Assembly (NCBI GenBank): GCA_000611775.1
Contig: KK106983.1
Span: forward strand, 2,290,808-2,354,807
Direction of reading: 5' to 3'
Length of the DNA: 64,000 bases
Source: Umbilicaria muhlenbergii
Lineage: Eukaryota; Ascomycota; Lecanoromycetes; Umbilicariales; Umbilicariaceae
Positions 11,801 to 22,661 of the stretch are shown here, in pieces (the first letter of the stretch is position 1; each line of letters starts with the position of its first letter). Both the position numbers and the translations under genes were made by a program. The notes under the pieces were generated by a model. It was given only the letters and a program-made list of their open reading frames with translations, did no database searches and was not told where the DNA came from.

Positions 11801-14269
11801 AGCCACCTATCATATCTCCGAAAAGGATGGAAACGTTCCTTACGGATGTGTTTGGGAAAGTCGACGCGATCAAGCGTGTCAACGAAGATTATCTGCTTGC
11901 ACAGCTCAAATACCGGCAACAAGAGCAGGGCCCATGGATCGTTGGCTTCAGTGACATCTTCCGTGAGTGGGTCAGGAAGGCAAGAAATGCTTATATCGAA
12001 TATGCTGCGAGCTTTCCTCATGCAACATTCCTCGTGCGGCAAGAGTCTGAACGTAACATACTGTTTCAACAATTCCTTAACCAGATGAGAGAAAACGAAC
12101 GGTCGAAGCGTCTTGGATGGGATACCTACCTCAAAGCTCCAATTACAAGACTCCAACGATATACACTTTTGCTGTCAACGGTCTACAAGAACATGGTGCA
12201 GGAGACAGAAGAGAAGAGCAATTTACAGGCGGCTATCGAAGAAATTAAGAATGTCACGATTGAATGTGATACCCGAGTCGCTGAAATGTCGAAGAAGGTT
12301 GACCTGTCTGAACTTAATTCGAAGCTAAAATTACGACCTGGTATGGAAAAGGTAGAGCTGAACCTAACTCATCTTGGGAGAGAGGTGATCTTCCAAGGAG
12401 ATCTTCAAAGGACGGGTACGAATCGTTTTACATGGCGGGAAACCCACGGGATCTTGTTCGACCACTATCTTGTGCTGGCAAAGACGACAACGCAGCGTGA
12501 CGCGGCAGGTGGATTGAAGTATGAGCAGTATGATGTATCAAAACTGGTAAGGGTTTCCTAATCCACACTACATATCTCAGAATTAACACCAACCGTAGCC
12601 AATTCCAATGGACCTTCTTGTGCTGGAGAGTGCCAACGACGATCCAGTAGTCAAGAACAAGACTATCGGGACTGTTTCAACCGTCAGCTCGAAGACTCAC
12701 ACTGCGCAAAACCCTCAAACTAGTCGGACAAGTTCGGGTCAGACTGCTACAGCTGGTCCAGGTAGTCTCACTCATGTCAACACCACGTCTTCTCTCGCTT
12801 CCGTCGGTACAACTAGTTCAAAGCAGACTCTGGTGAGTTCAACTGTTATCGATCAAGACGAGAGGATCATGTACCCTTTCCGAATCAAGCATCTCGGCAA
12901 AAGTGAGGTTTACACCCTTTACGCCCCAACGGCTCAAAATCGTCAAGATTGGCGCGAAAAGATACTCGAGGCAAAGACAAGGCATGCTGCCTCGCTGTTC
13001 GCGCAGAACGCCGAGCCTTTCCGGTTGCGTGTGATGGCAGATACAGCTTTCGCTTACGATGCCATGTCGGGAGGCCCAAAGAGCATTGTCATTCGAGGGA
13101 CGCCTCTCGATCGCGCAATACGAGAGGTCGAGCGCATGTTCGAAGGAGCAGGGCCGAGACCAGGACCGGTGTGCAGGGCTCCGGTGAATTGCGCCACTTC
13201 GTTCAATCAACCATACCCCGGCAAGCAAATGGTAGCAGTAGGGACAGATTACGGAGTATTCATCTCGGAGTACAACAATCCCCGAGGGTGGAGCCGAGTA
13301 AGTTGCAGCTATTAGATTCACTTGGAAAAATCAGACTGACACGCAAATCCCGAACAGGCCATAGCCACTAAACTCGTATCCCAAATCGCCGTCCTCGAAG
13401 AGTTCTCGCTCATGCTCGTCATTGCCGACAAATCACTCATAGCTTACCATCTCGATTCTGTTTGTTCCCCGAATGGTTCCGCCGCCGCCACTTCGGAGTC
13501 CTCTCGCCGTGCCCCTCAAAAGCTCTCAGGTACTCGCGATGTTGGCTTCTTCGCCACTGGCCGCATGAAGGACCGCACCTTGGTCTTCTACAAGAAGCGG
13601 GAAGGCATATCATCGACGTTCAAAGTGCTCGAACCAGTATATTTGAAGTCGACTACCTTCCCCACCAGAGGCTTCTCCAGTAGGTTCATGAACGGTGTCA
13701 AGAAAGGCACGACAGAGTTCTTCAGGGATTTTGACGACTTTTACATACCAACTGACACTTATGCAATCAACCTGTTCCATTCTAGTCTAGCGATTGCAAC
13801 CACCAAAGGCATTGAGGTGCTGACACTGGATAAGAAGGTCCCCTTTAGTATCCCGGATTTGAAGCCGCCGCACTGTGCATCCATCGCCAGTCGCATTCGG
13901 GAACAGAAACCGTTGGGGATGTTCCGGCTGAACGAAAGTGAGTTCCTGATCGTGTTTGAAGAAGTGGGCGTCTACGTCAACAAGCACGGGGACGTGTCAC
14001 GAGGAGTGGTCATGGAGTTTGTGGGCCGAGCCAAGCAGGCCGTTCTTTCCGGAGGGATGTACCTTGTCCTTGTGGACGTCGGCGGCGGGTTCGTGGAAGT
14101 CCGGAACGCGGTCAATGGCCGGTTGAGGCAGGTCATCAGTGGCCGGGACGTGAGGCTGCTGGATGACGGGGGGGAGAAAGGGACGGTAAAGATTTGCATG
14201 CAGCATCCGGAGGCGGAGAGGTGTCAGATCATCGTCGAAATGGTCGTCAACGAGGGGTTAAAGGAGTGA
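8890..14269 (+). CDS. ROM2: Rho1 guanine nucleotide exchange factor (DEP-DH-PH-CNH), Rom2 type
   Basis: Three exons: 8890-12546, 12599-13297, 13358-14269; 1755 aa. Loads GTP onto Rho1 in the cell-wall-integrity pathway at the plasma membrane. Order seen: a ~765-residue disordered region rich in Tyr, Pro, Ser, Gly and Gln; a DEP domain (~770-890, KCNEPWALSSIVAWVKDM); a DH/RhoGEF domain (~935-1135, with TYLKAPITRLQRYTLLL); a PH domain from ~1160 (IFQGDLQRTG...FDHYLVLAKT); and a CNH/citron domain from ~1375 to the end. The PH domain is interrupted by a ~60-residue Ser/Thr-rich loop in exon 2 (1230-1300). The start was set at the first ATG in frame (context ttccATGg). Size and architecture match fungal Rom2/RgfA proteins. 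High confidence in family; orthology to Rom2 is inferred from architecture. Confidence 0.93.
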
Positions 14270-14981
14270 ACTTGGTAGCGTGGGTAAGCACTTTTGGCTT
14301 GCCTCATCGGCACTCATTATCTTTGGGGAGTAGGGCAATCTCGGGGTCTGGTTGGCTAGGCTTGTTGGACATGTGACGGTAATGACTTGCACTCTTCTTT
14401 CTTCGATTTGGCAACAGGCGGGTGTTTGGGATCATGAGAGTATCTACGCAGCGTCGGACATATTGGATTTTGGGTGTTGGGGTTATTATCTGTCTGGATC
14501 GTTGTTTTTGTCAGATGAGCAGCAAGACAAGGTACAGCCGTCGACGAATGGCTGTTGATATACTGGCTATGGTACCCCTTTTCCCTATCAATACATCAGG
14601 ACGGACTTGTCCAAACTCTCGATTTTCCAAAGTGTTTGAGCGATGGCTTCTCCAGTATCGGCTGCACGGCGAGGACGTTTACAGGCCTCTCTTCCATCTC
14701 GTGCGAGTCATGGTAGCCTACTTTTCCTTGCGAGGGCTTCTTGATTACCAAGCCGGTGACGTTAAGGCCAGTCAAATGCCGAGCCCCCCGCTTCTCGGAA
14801 ATTCCCACAAGACTGCCCCACCATCCTTCATCCCACTACTGCTAGCACCGGAGCCTCCACTCCCTGTCCTTCTACCACTCTGGACACCATCTCCATTTCT
14901 CATCTCATCTCGAAACAAGTCCACATATATCAAGGGAACCAAGCAATCTAGTCCCAAACCTTTCCCATATCAATCATCGAG
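14270..14981. other. intergenic, promoter side of SOD1
   Basis: 712 bp between the GEF stop and the SOD1 start. It must include the GEF 3' UTR and the SOD1 promoter. Chance frames cross it, but none has a family signature or sensible composition. Confidence 0.5.
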
Positions 14982-15966
14982 ATGGTTAAAGCTGGTATGT
15001 GTGCTTTCCCATTATTGGTCGGGAAGCTGCCTTACCCCACATTTGGAGCCGCAACCTGCGCGCCATTTGAGCACATTTGCTCGAGATTGGGTAACCATTG
15101 CCTCAAGCGATTACCGAAGGAGCATATTCTTCCAGAAGGTCGATGGAAGATCTTTGATAAATGGGTTATCCGGGGATTCCGCATGGCCAGCACCCCACGC
15201 TATTCCACCCACCAGAGACCTCTCCTCCATCTATTACTACTTTCTTCCAGAACTACTCCTCTTCCGCTCTCCGTCGCTGAAGCAACATGTTCTGCAAGGG
15301 TAAAGCCCTCATCGCAATGCTAACGACTCGCAAACACAACAGTTGCCGTTCTCCGGGGTGACTCCAACGTTAAGGGCACTGTCACCTTCGAGCAGTCCTC
15401 TGAATCCTCCAACACAACCATCAGCTGGGACATCACCGGCAACGATGCCAATGCCGAGCGTGGCATGCACGTCCACCAGTTCGGAGACAACACTAATGGC
15501 TGCACGAGTGCCGGGCCTCACTGTAAGTGACACCATCACGCTCTATACTTCTACACCCCAAATTCAAGCGGGCTGTATTAGTAACGAGTGCTGAGCTGAC
15601 AATATTCTACTCGAATGAACAGTCAATCCCTTCTCCAAGACCCACGGTGCCCCATCGGACTCTGAACGCCACGTCGGAGATCTAGGCAACTTCAAGACCG
15701 ACGGCCAGGGTTGCGCCAAGGGCTCCACCACCGACCCGCTGATCAAGTTGATCGGGCCCGAGAGCGTTCTGGGCGTAAGTGTCTCTCAAGCAGCATCGGT
15801 CCTTCATACAGAAGAATGAATTACTCACATCATGTCTTTCCAACAGCGCACCATCGTCGTCCACTCCGGCACCGACGACCTCGGCAAGGGCGACAACGAG
15901 GAGAGCAAGAAGACCGGTAATGCCGGCACCCGACCTGCTTGCGGTGTCATTGGCATTGCCCAGTAA
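14982..15966 (+). CDS. SOD1: Cu/Zn superoxide dismutase
   Basis: Four exons: 14982-14994, 15343-15522, 15623-15774, 15847-15966; 154 aa, the usual length of cytosolic SOD1. Converts superoxide to oxygen and hydrogen peroxide in the cytosol and mitochondrial intermembrane space. Seen: copper ligands His47, His49, His64 and His121; zinc ligands His64, His72, His81 and Asp84 ([29 protein letters not shown]); the disulfide pair near Cys58 and in [11 protein letters not shown]; and the active-site Arg in the same C-terminal stretch. No signal peptide. The first exon codes for only four residues plus one base and is followed by a 348-bp intron, the longest in the window, which may hold regulatory sequence. 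Confidence 0.97.
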
Positions 15967-18900
15967 ACCCTTTCGCAAAGAGAATTTATCTCGGGGATTG
16001 TGGTGTATGGGGTTGATGATTTGATGGCATGAGTGGACGTATAGAAGGGGGTGTGTGGAGATTGGGACAGCGTGGGCTGCTCCGGAGCGTCGCTGTGTCA
16101 TACTTTATACGTCTCTTGACATGAATGGAAAAGTTGCACACATAAGCCTTCTACGTACCATTTTGTAGATCACTGAATGAAATGCATATCGAAGCAACAG
16201 CGGATGATATATCGATGTGTTAGGCCATGCGTGTGCTCGGCCAGAATGTAGCAGCCAAGTCCTTTCCTTGGAAATACTCCCCTAACTGAGACCCGAATGC
16301 GGTTTGGAAGTGATAAGAATTCTGAACAAATACACTCTTGCACCACACACTCTCCTCCATTTTCCTTTCCCACCGCGCTAACATCCCAGACCTTTTCAAT
16401 CATCGCTCACCATTTTCCTCAGTGCCTCACGACCGTCTACAACAGAATCTACCAAACACACCCTCCAACTCCTTCCATACCCAAATGAAGCTCTCAAAAG
16501 CCTGACGGTGTGTAGGAACCCTGCGAATAAATATTTCCTCCGCGAAATACAGTGCAAGAAGCCGGTAACTCTGCTATTACCAATACCGTCCTATTGAAGG
16601 CACTGTGACAATGAAAGATTCGAGTCTTTTTGATTTCAAGACAATCTGCCACATATCGCCAGTCGCCATCACTGTTTAGTTCAGCAGAACAGGATGTATC
16701 CAGTAAGCCTATGTGCTAAACTGGTCAAGATGCAGATAGGCATGTCTTCATCAGAGGCTACCACGTTCGGCAGGCTATGAGGGCAATACGCCGAAACCCA
16801 ACGGTATGCCTTAACGAGGGAATAAAATGTCTCAAAACAATAAATGGCTCATCACCGTACGGTCAGCGGATACGCATAGCATAGTTGAGAAAAATATAAA
16901 TCTCTCTTGTGGAAGCCTTTTTGAACGAATGCTAACCCTCAGCAATATACATTTGAAGGACATGTACACAGCAGTGGCTTCAAGACCGAACACGGAAGCA
17001 ACGAATGAATATCAAAGTAGCCCCGGGTGTTATTTTAACGCAGGCATTCTTCCTTTCGAGCCATCCAGAAAATCAACATTGACCTCCCACCTAATCAATC
17101 GGGATCATTAAGCGTAAGCAAATCTTCAGAGTCGTGAGCACCTCTAGGGCTTCTATGAGCAAGACTCACTTACTAAGCCGGAAGCAGCTCGATGATGATT
17201 GGCAAATCAATACAGAGCACGTCAAAGGTGTAGAGCCGCAAAACCGCAGCCTTGGACTCCAATCAAGTCATCCAATTAACCTTGCAAGCACTCCCAGCCT
17301 TCCACTTGCCATCCGTCGCTGGGGCGGGCATTCATGTCATGGGAATCGAATCCTCCGTTGCCCTCGCAATCGCTCTAACACGGTCGTTCGCACGCTGTTC
17401 GATTGAGCTTGCCCATCCCAGGATGGTCCAGGCTTTGCAAGCCCCTCTGCGACGTCAGAGGGGGCTTCAAGGGCCAATGTGGAGCAGAGGCATGTCTTGC
17501 AGCGGGCAATCATTCGTCTCAGGATCTGGGATGATATGCTTATGCCTGCCGCTAGGTGACGTGCATCCTTCACATTCGGGCGTACCTGGCGCTAATACTG
17601 GCATTTGCCTTGACGCGGCTTGGATGGCTCGAGCCGTCGACCACCATGTATTGGTCATGGCTGGACTGGAGATGAGGAGTATGTCCAGGTGGGAATTGGT
17701 GTATACTGTGGCAATGAGGTGGATCATGGTAATGGGCAGTACGGATGTCGGTCGGAAGTCCTCCACGACCACAATGTGATGCCGAGACGCCCATCGTTCT
17801 CTCTGTCGCCAGGGCTTTGCGTCTTTGGAATACGGCCACGTGTATGCACGTTGCTATCATGGGACGGACGCCACACTGCTCGCAGCCCCGGAGTCGTCCG
17901 ATGCTGTGCCCTGGCCTACTGACAGGCCGTAACAACCCTAAGGTTCGAGAAGGGTGTATCTACGTCAGAGCCAGGGACGGATCTCTCGAGGACGGAAACC
18001 AAATCTGGCGTTGCTGGCATCCGTGTCACGGACGTCTATGGTAGCCACCTGATCCGTCACGGCACCCAAAGCGGGAATCAATGTTGGGCGTCGCGACAGC
18101 CGACAACAATGTTTACTGTCCCGTCTATAGCCCTGATATCACATGTGGTCCGGATACTTTGCGGACATCCACTGGCTCGAGGCAATAATATGCTTTATTG
18201 TCGTTGTAGCTGCCTATGGTCGTTCACCGCACCGAGGATGGTCATGTGCGATGGACCCCTTAGTTGACGATTTGGCTACTTTACGCCCCTCCTAATAGGA
18301 CCATTGTCGGAGACTCCGCTGAAGTCACTTCTAACCAGCCGATGCCACCCGATGCTTCTGCTTACTGCGTCCTTAGGGGCGGCGGCTCTCGCGTGGTATC
18401 GTTGTCACGTTATGCTTTTCCATCTCCCTGAGTCCGAGGCGGCGTGCTGGTAAGTAAGGACTGTTCGAAAAGTGTTCCCGGAGCTCAGATGATGCTGTGG
18501 GGCGCACTACTATGTGGTGAGAGTCTTGTTGGCGGTGCAGGGCGTGGAGTCGTTGCTATCATACGTGCGTCTACGGAAAGCCCTAGCTTCGTTGGAGCAA
18601 GTTGACCTCGGTGATTCGGAACGCCCTTCATTGGCTCGTTCACCCGTCTTTGCTAAGCTTCACACGGCAGTATCGTGAGATGTACTGCTGACCTTTGTTT
18701 ACCAGGCGTTCCATATGCCGTCAGATCTAGGGTACTGCTCGTTTCGGGCGGGTCTGTCCACGCTGGGCAACACAGCGCATCACTACTGTCAAGGCTTGCT
18801 AACGGCCCTTCCGTCTTTGCCCTTCTCAAGACGACGATGCAAATGCTGTATATAATGGCAATGCCAGAGCCAGCTCTGTGTCCTGCCTCCATCTCAAGAT

Positions 18901-19265
18901 CACTCAATATTCGAACATCGTTCCAGTGCTTACATCAAGGTCTCTACCTCTCGCCCGTCCGCCGTTTCCGTCAACGCTTGAGATTCTGCTCTGTCATTCG
19001 AAGTGACTCTGAACAATCTCCAGTGCAGACATTGTCTTATCTCTGCTGTCTCCTCTTAGAAGTCATCTACCAAACCAGCAAGCTCTTGCTGTCCTTCAGT
19101 TCCCATCCTTCTCGTCATCGACCCTATCACAGCACCTATCCCATTTCTCGTCTCCGAGTACGTCCCGCTGCTCAACAAACCGATCTTCCCGAAAGCCCAT
19201 CTCCCTCCAGAATCCTACTCTCTCCCCGTCTCTCTACTCCTTTATCCAACCCCCCCTTTTCAACA
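15967..19265. other. 3.3-kb gene-poor region
   Basis: After SOD1 there is no supportable gene until the CxxC protein at 19266. Chance frames up to ~175 codons lack signatures. One short stretch (17745-18044) contains a WD40-like string, LRLWNTATC, discussed under findings. No tRNA box pair, satellite, terminal repeat or transposase signature was recognised. A possible TATA-like tataat lies near 18850. The region may be decayed sequence; I cannot show what it was. Confidence 0.5.
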
Positions 19266-19628
19266 ATGGGAGACGTCTGGGTCTGCTGCCAATGCGGATG
19301 TTCCACCCTCATCGCCAACAACGAAACAACCTGCCACGGTTGCTACCACATCCGCTGCGGAGCTTGCACAACCGGCCCTCCGGGCCTCGCATACCAGGGC
19401 CGCAATAACAACAACAACAACAACACCGCACACGGGACCAGGGCTTACACTTACACTTCCTCCCGCGGCTATGGCAATGGGGGCGGAACGAGCTATGCTA
19501 GACCCTCGATGGCGCGTTGGTGGTATTGCCATCGTTGCCGCAATTTGAACAATCCGGATCTTTGTTGTGGCGCTTGCACGAATTGTGGGCATCCGAAGTG
19601 TGTGCTTTGTCCCCCCGCGGAAGGTTGA
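19266..19628 (+). CDS. small CxxC-rich zinc-ribbon-like protein (paralogue A)
   Basis: 120 aa, no intron, start in the context caacaATGg. Two Cys modules: residues ~6-37 (VCCQCG...CHGCYHIRCGAC) and ~87-115 (WYCHRC...CCGACTNCGHPKCVLC). Each has paired CxxC plus a CxHxxCxxC ending that could bind zinc. Between them is a Gly/Tyr/Ser-rich linker with a run of seven Asn encoded by an AAC tract (19405-19426). No signal peptide or membrane segment, so cytoplasmic or nuclear. Two related genes sit at 34164 and 36744. Similar small proteins of unknown function occur in Dothideomycete genomes (from memory). Function unknown; protein or nucleic-acid binding through zinc is inference. The frame is open further upstream, to 18675, but that extension has poor composition. 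Confidence 0.75.
   Translation: MGDVWVCCQCGCSTLIANNETTCHGCYHIRCGACTTGPPGLAYQGRNNNNNNNTAHGTRAYTYTSSRGYGNGGGTSYARPSMARWWYCHRCRNLNNPDLCCGACTNCGHPKCVLCPPAEG
19405..19426 (+). repeat. AAC trinucleotide run inside paralogue A
   Basis: A short (AAC)n microsatellite coding for a run of asparagines in the linker between the two Cys modules. It is in frame, so length changes by whole units would be tolerated. Confidence 0.85.
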
Positions 19629-20473
19629 AGAGGTGGGAAAGTGGAGGGGGAGGGATGAAGATGGGGGAGGGTGAGGATGGGGGAGGGTGAGGATGGGGTA
19701 AGAGTGGGGGAGGAGGTGGCAGTTGGCGGATGAGAACAGTACGCCGAGTTTGGTTTTCGTTGGCGGCATTCGCTTTGGCATGGGGTGGTGGTGCGCCTTT
19801 CGGTCATTCTTTTGCGGAGAAGAAGGGTCGGTTGGGCTCGATTGCTGTTGGTTTCGTTCATGTTCTGTGGGTGTGTGGCTTCATCTTTTTCCCTTATTCC
19901 TTTTCAACGTCTGGATGGTTTTGGGGCACAGGGGTGGAGGAGGCACGGGTGGTGTTTCTGGGGCTTCATGCTGTCGAAGCATGAGCGCGGTCTACCATCT
20001 GCTGATCTCGTTCTTTCTGGCCTGAACCCGATGGCGGTTCCGCTCGTTCTCTTTGCCGGTGGAGATGCGCTCCACCTTTCTTCGTGTCTATTCATTGTGC
20101 TACTTGTCTATGCTTCTTGTCTATGCTTTTTGTTTGTCTTTCTTCTTGTACCTCTGCTTTGATTTCTTGTTTCATCTACTTATTTCCTTATCACGCTCCT
20201 TCTATATCTTATTTCACTTCTTGTTTATGTTTTTTTCATAACGACTATAGGCTGCCTTCCTTTTCATATCTAGAATTCATTGCCTCCACAGGCTCCCTCA
20301 ATCTTCATATCACTGGTTTCCAATCTTGGTATTGACGTATGAAACTGTCCAACTACCAATGCCCATCCAAAAAACCCCATGTACAGAAATCCCAATCAAC
20401 GCCATCCACAGCCGTACATATCAAACACGATCAGTCTACCAACCATCCCCGCCTCCCTCCTCCACCCGCCCCA
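19629..20473. other. convergent intergenic region
   Basis: Between the 3' ends of the CxxC gene (plus) and the isochorismatase-like gene (minus). The first 100 bases are G-rich on the plus strand; 20060-20260 is pyrimidine-rich. Only chance frames. Confidence 0.5.
19661..19692 (+). repeat. G-rich 16-bp tandem repeat (two copies)
   Basis: The unit atgggggagggtgagg occurs at 19661-19676 and 19677-19692, followed by a partial third copy. With its G runs the stretch could fold as a G-quadruplex in the 3' flank of the CxxC gene; this is inference. Confidence 0.75.
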
Positions 20474-21659
20474 TCAACCCCCCACCCTCGCCTCCAGCAT
20501 TCCCTCCACCGCATCCCTCAACCCTCCACAATCCGCCACAAACCCCCACGTCCTCGCACAATTCCACTCCACCCCCTCCGTCGCCGCCTTCGGACTCGTA
20601 GTCCCGCACCCATCTCTCAGAAGCACGCAATCATAGCCTCGGGAAAAAGCATCCTGCAGCGAGCCCGAAACACACTGGTCTGTGTTCACGCCCGAGAAGA
20701 GGAGGGTTTTGATACCTACCACCACCCGCCCGTACATCCGTCAGCGAATACGATTACCGGAAGTGTGGATATGTAGATTTATCCCCAGCCCAGTCCACCC
20801 AAGCCTGCAAAGATGGATGAAGGGATGAAGGGAGGGGAAACCAAACCGACCTTCCCGTTCCAAAAACTCCGTACATTCCGTCCCCGCGCCCCACAGCCCC
20901 GACATGCGATTCTTGTGGATCCACACGTCCGGCTTATGCGCCAACTTGCGGCCTTCGTCGTACGCGGCCAGCAGCGCGGGGGGGAGGGATGCGTTCCATG
21001 TGTGCCGCATGAGGAGGCGCCCGGCGTCGATGGTGGAGTTGTCGGCGAGGGTTACGGGGCCGATCGGGCTGCCGAGACCTTTGAAGATCCGGGGGGTTTT
21101 GCTATTTCCGGTTGAGCCCTCCCCGGCTTTCTGCTTCTTCAGCAGTAGCTCTTCTGCTGCGGCTTGGTTCACGCCGTGGGGGTCTGCGGCCGCGGCCGCC
21201 TCCGTCTCGGCCTCGTGCTGGCGTGAGACGGAGAAGCCGAAGGCTCGGCGGGTGCTCGGCGGCAGGGTCGTTAGCTCCGAGTCTGTGAGGCCCCAGTTCA
21301 GCCATATGATGCGAATGCCGGCTTTGCGCGCGGCGGGGATGGCGGTCGTGAGGAGGTGCTGGGCGGCGAGGTTGCCGGCGCTGGAGGAGGGGCGCCCGAG
21401 GTGGGGGGAGAGGAAGAAGTTTTGCATGTCGATTATTACGAGGGCGGTGAGGGCGGGGGAGAGGATTATGTGGCTGGTTGGGGTGGAGAGGGTTAGGGTT
21501 GTGGTGGGGGTCGAAGGTTGGGGGGGAGGGCGTGTGGAGCCAGTGGTTGTGTGGAGAGGTGCCGATGAGGGAGCGGGTGGGGGTGGGGTGGGGGGTGGAG
21601 TCGAGGTCGGTGGCTGGGAGGGAGGGATTGGGGTCGATGGGTGAAGGTGAGGGTGCCAT
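20474..21659 (-). CDS. isochorismatase-like cysteine hydrolase, with apparent frameshift
   Basis: Two exons (21659-20851 and 20715-20474) joined to read EREG-IKTLLFSGVNTDQC. The catalytic triad of the family is visible: Asp in ALVIIDMQNFF, Lys in WIHKNRMSG and Cys in NTDQCV. Such enzymes hydrolyse isochorismate or amide/imide substrates; the substrate here is unknown. The frame encoding the core has no ATG upstream of the IIDMQ motif, whereas the expected N-terminus (ATG at 21659, then SLIGTSPHNHWLHTPSP) lies in another frame. The two frames overlap around a run of seven G (21520-21526, plus strand), and removing one base there would align them. So this is either an assembly or sequencing slip or a recent mutation. 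Predicted length with one base removed is about 349 aa. Confidence 0.75.
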
Positions 21660-22661
21660 TGTTGGCGGTGGGTTGGGTGGATACTGTAGTTGGATGTCAA
21701 CAGAGGTTAGAATGGAATCAGAAGGTCAAGAGAGTCGATAGTCTTGAGGTTTGCGCTTCTGGGAACAAGACATTGAAGACAGCAACAGGTACAAGATTCA
21801 TGATAGCACTGCAGATACCCCGCAAGATAAGGATTGATTGCTTAATCCACGAGAGGCAGGTCTGAAGAGCCGGCTCTAGGGCGCGCTCCAGCTGCTCACT
21901 GAGAGCAGTCAGTCAGGCTTCTGAAAGCTAGGTATACTATGAGCCGTAGCTTGAGGCATTGATGTCAAGTGTGCCAATGGGAAACCTAGGTATTAACCCT
22001 GTATGACCCGTCACGCCGTTTTCTAGGGCGATTGGCCGCAAGGTCCCCAAGGGAAGTCGGTGCATTATTGGTCGATAGAATGATGATACTGCCATAGTAT
22101 CCTTGCTCGGGCTCAGTCATTTGATCAATTTAGGAGAAATCTCGAAGCTTCAATGATTATGGAAAAGGTGTAGTAGAGCCGACGACGCTTAGCTGCGTTC
22201 TGCGTGGGAGACTCACGCGAGCACTGTCGAACTTCTTCCCCACATTTGAAGCTCACTAAGGTACGTACTGCTCCGCATTTTGCCAGTGGACTACATATAC
22301 AGAAGTCGCACTCCTTGCTATTACTCTGAGTATCTTCTCACTAATACCAAGTATTCACCAGACTCTCATTCATACAGCAACGCAGTTTATTATACCCTTG
22401 AAGATCAGGGCCACACGGTAAATAGCAAGACAGTAAGTCAACCCTTTGGACCCTTATATTGGTCCAGAACTCTTTCGTTTGGAGGCATCGTATGTCTAGC
22501 TGGAACAGCTCCGATTCCTCGGTCTTTCGAGGCTTTTTATTCTCGCGTGATTTCTGGAGCTCGTGGTACGAATTCACTAACAAGACTTTTCCTTCAGCCA
22601 GGCTTTCCCCCCTCAATATAAACCAGACCTCATATCCAATCACCAACGCAACAACGTTAAC
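21660..22661. other. divergent intergenic region
   Basis: 1.0 kb between the 5' ends of the hydrolase gene and the Tudor-SN gene; expected to hold both promoters. No clear TATA box, repeat or RNA gene. Frames here are short and without signatures. Confidence 0.5.

Noticed and set aside
14422-15303. 293-codon plus-strand frame across the SOD1 promoter and first intron
   Set aside because: It overlaps the SOD1 start in another frame, lacks any domain and has a random composition.
17330-17360. String ggaatcgaatcc resembling a tRNA B box
   Set aside because: It does not match the GGTTCRANNCC consensus and no A box or cloverleaf could be placed upstream.
17252-17779. 175-codon plus-strand frame
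   Set aside because: No domain or sensible composition; kept only as part of the gene-poor region.
18675-19265. Upstream extension of the CxxC paralogue A frame, giving a 317-aa protein
   Set aside because: The extension has no recognisable composition or domain, and the ATG at 19266 has better context and starts right at the first Cys module.
20904-21644. 246-codon plus-strand frame opposite the isochorismatase-like gene
   Set aside because: It is the complement of a GC-rich coding region; the minus strand carries the catalytic motifs.
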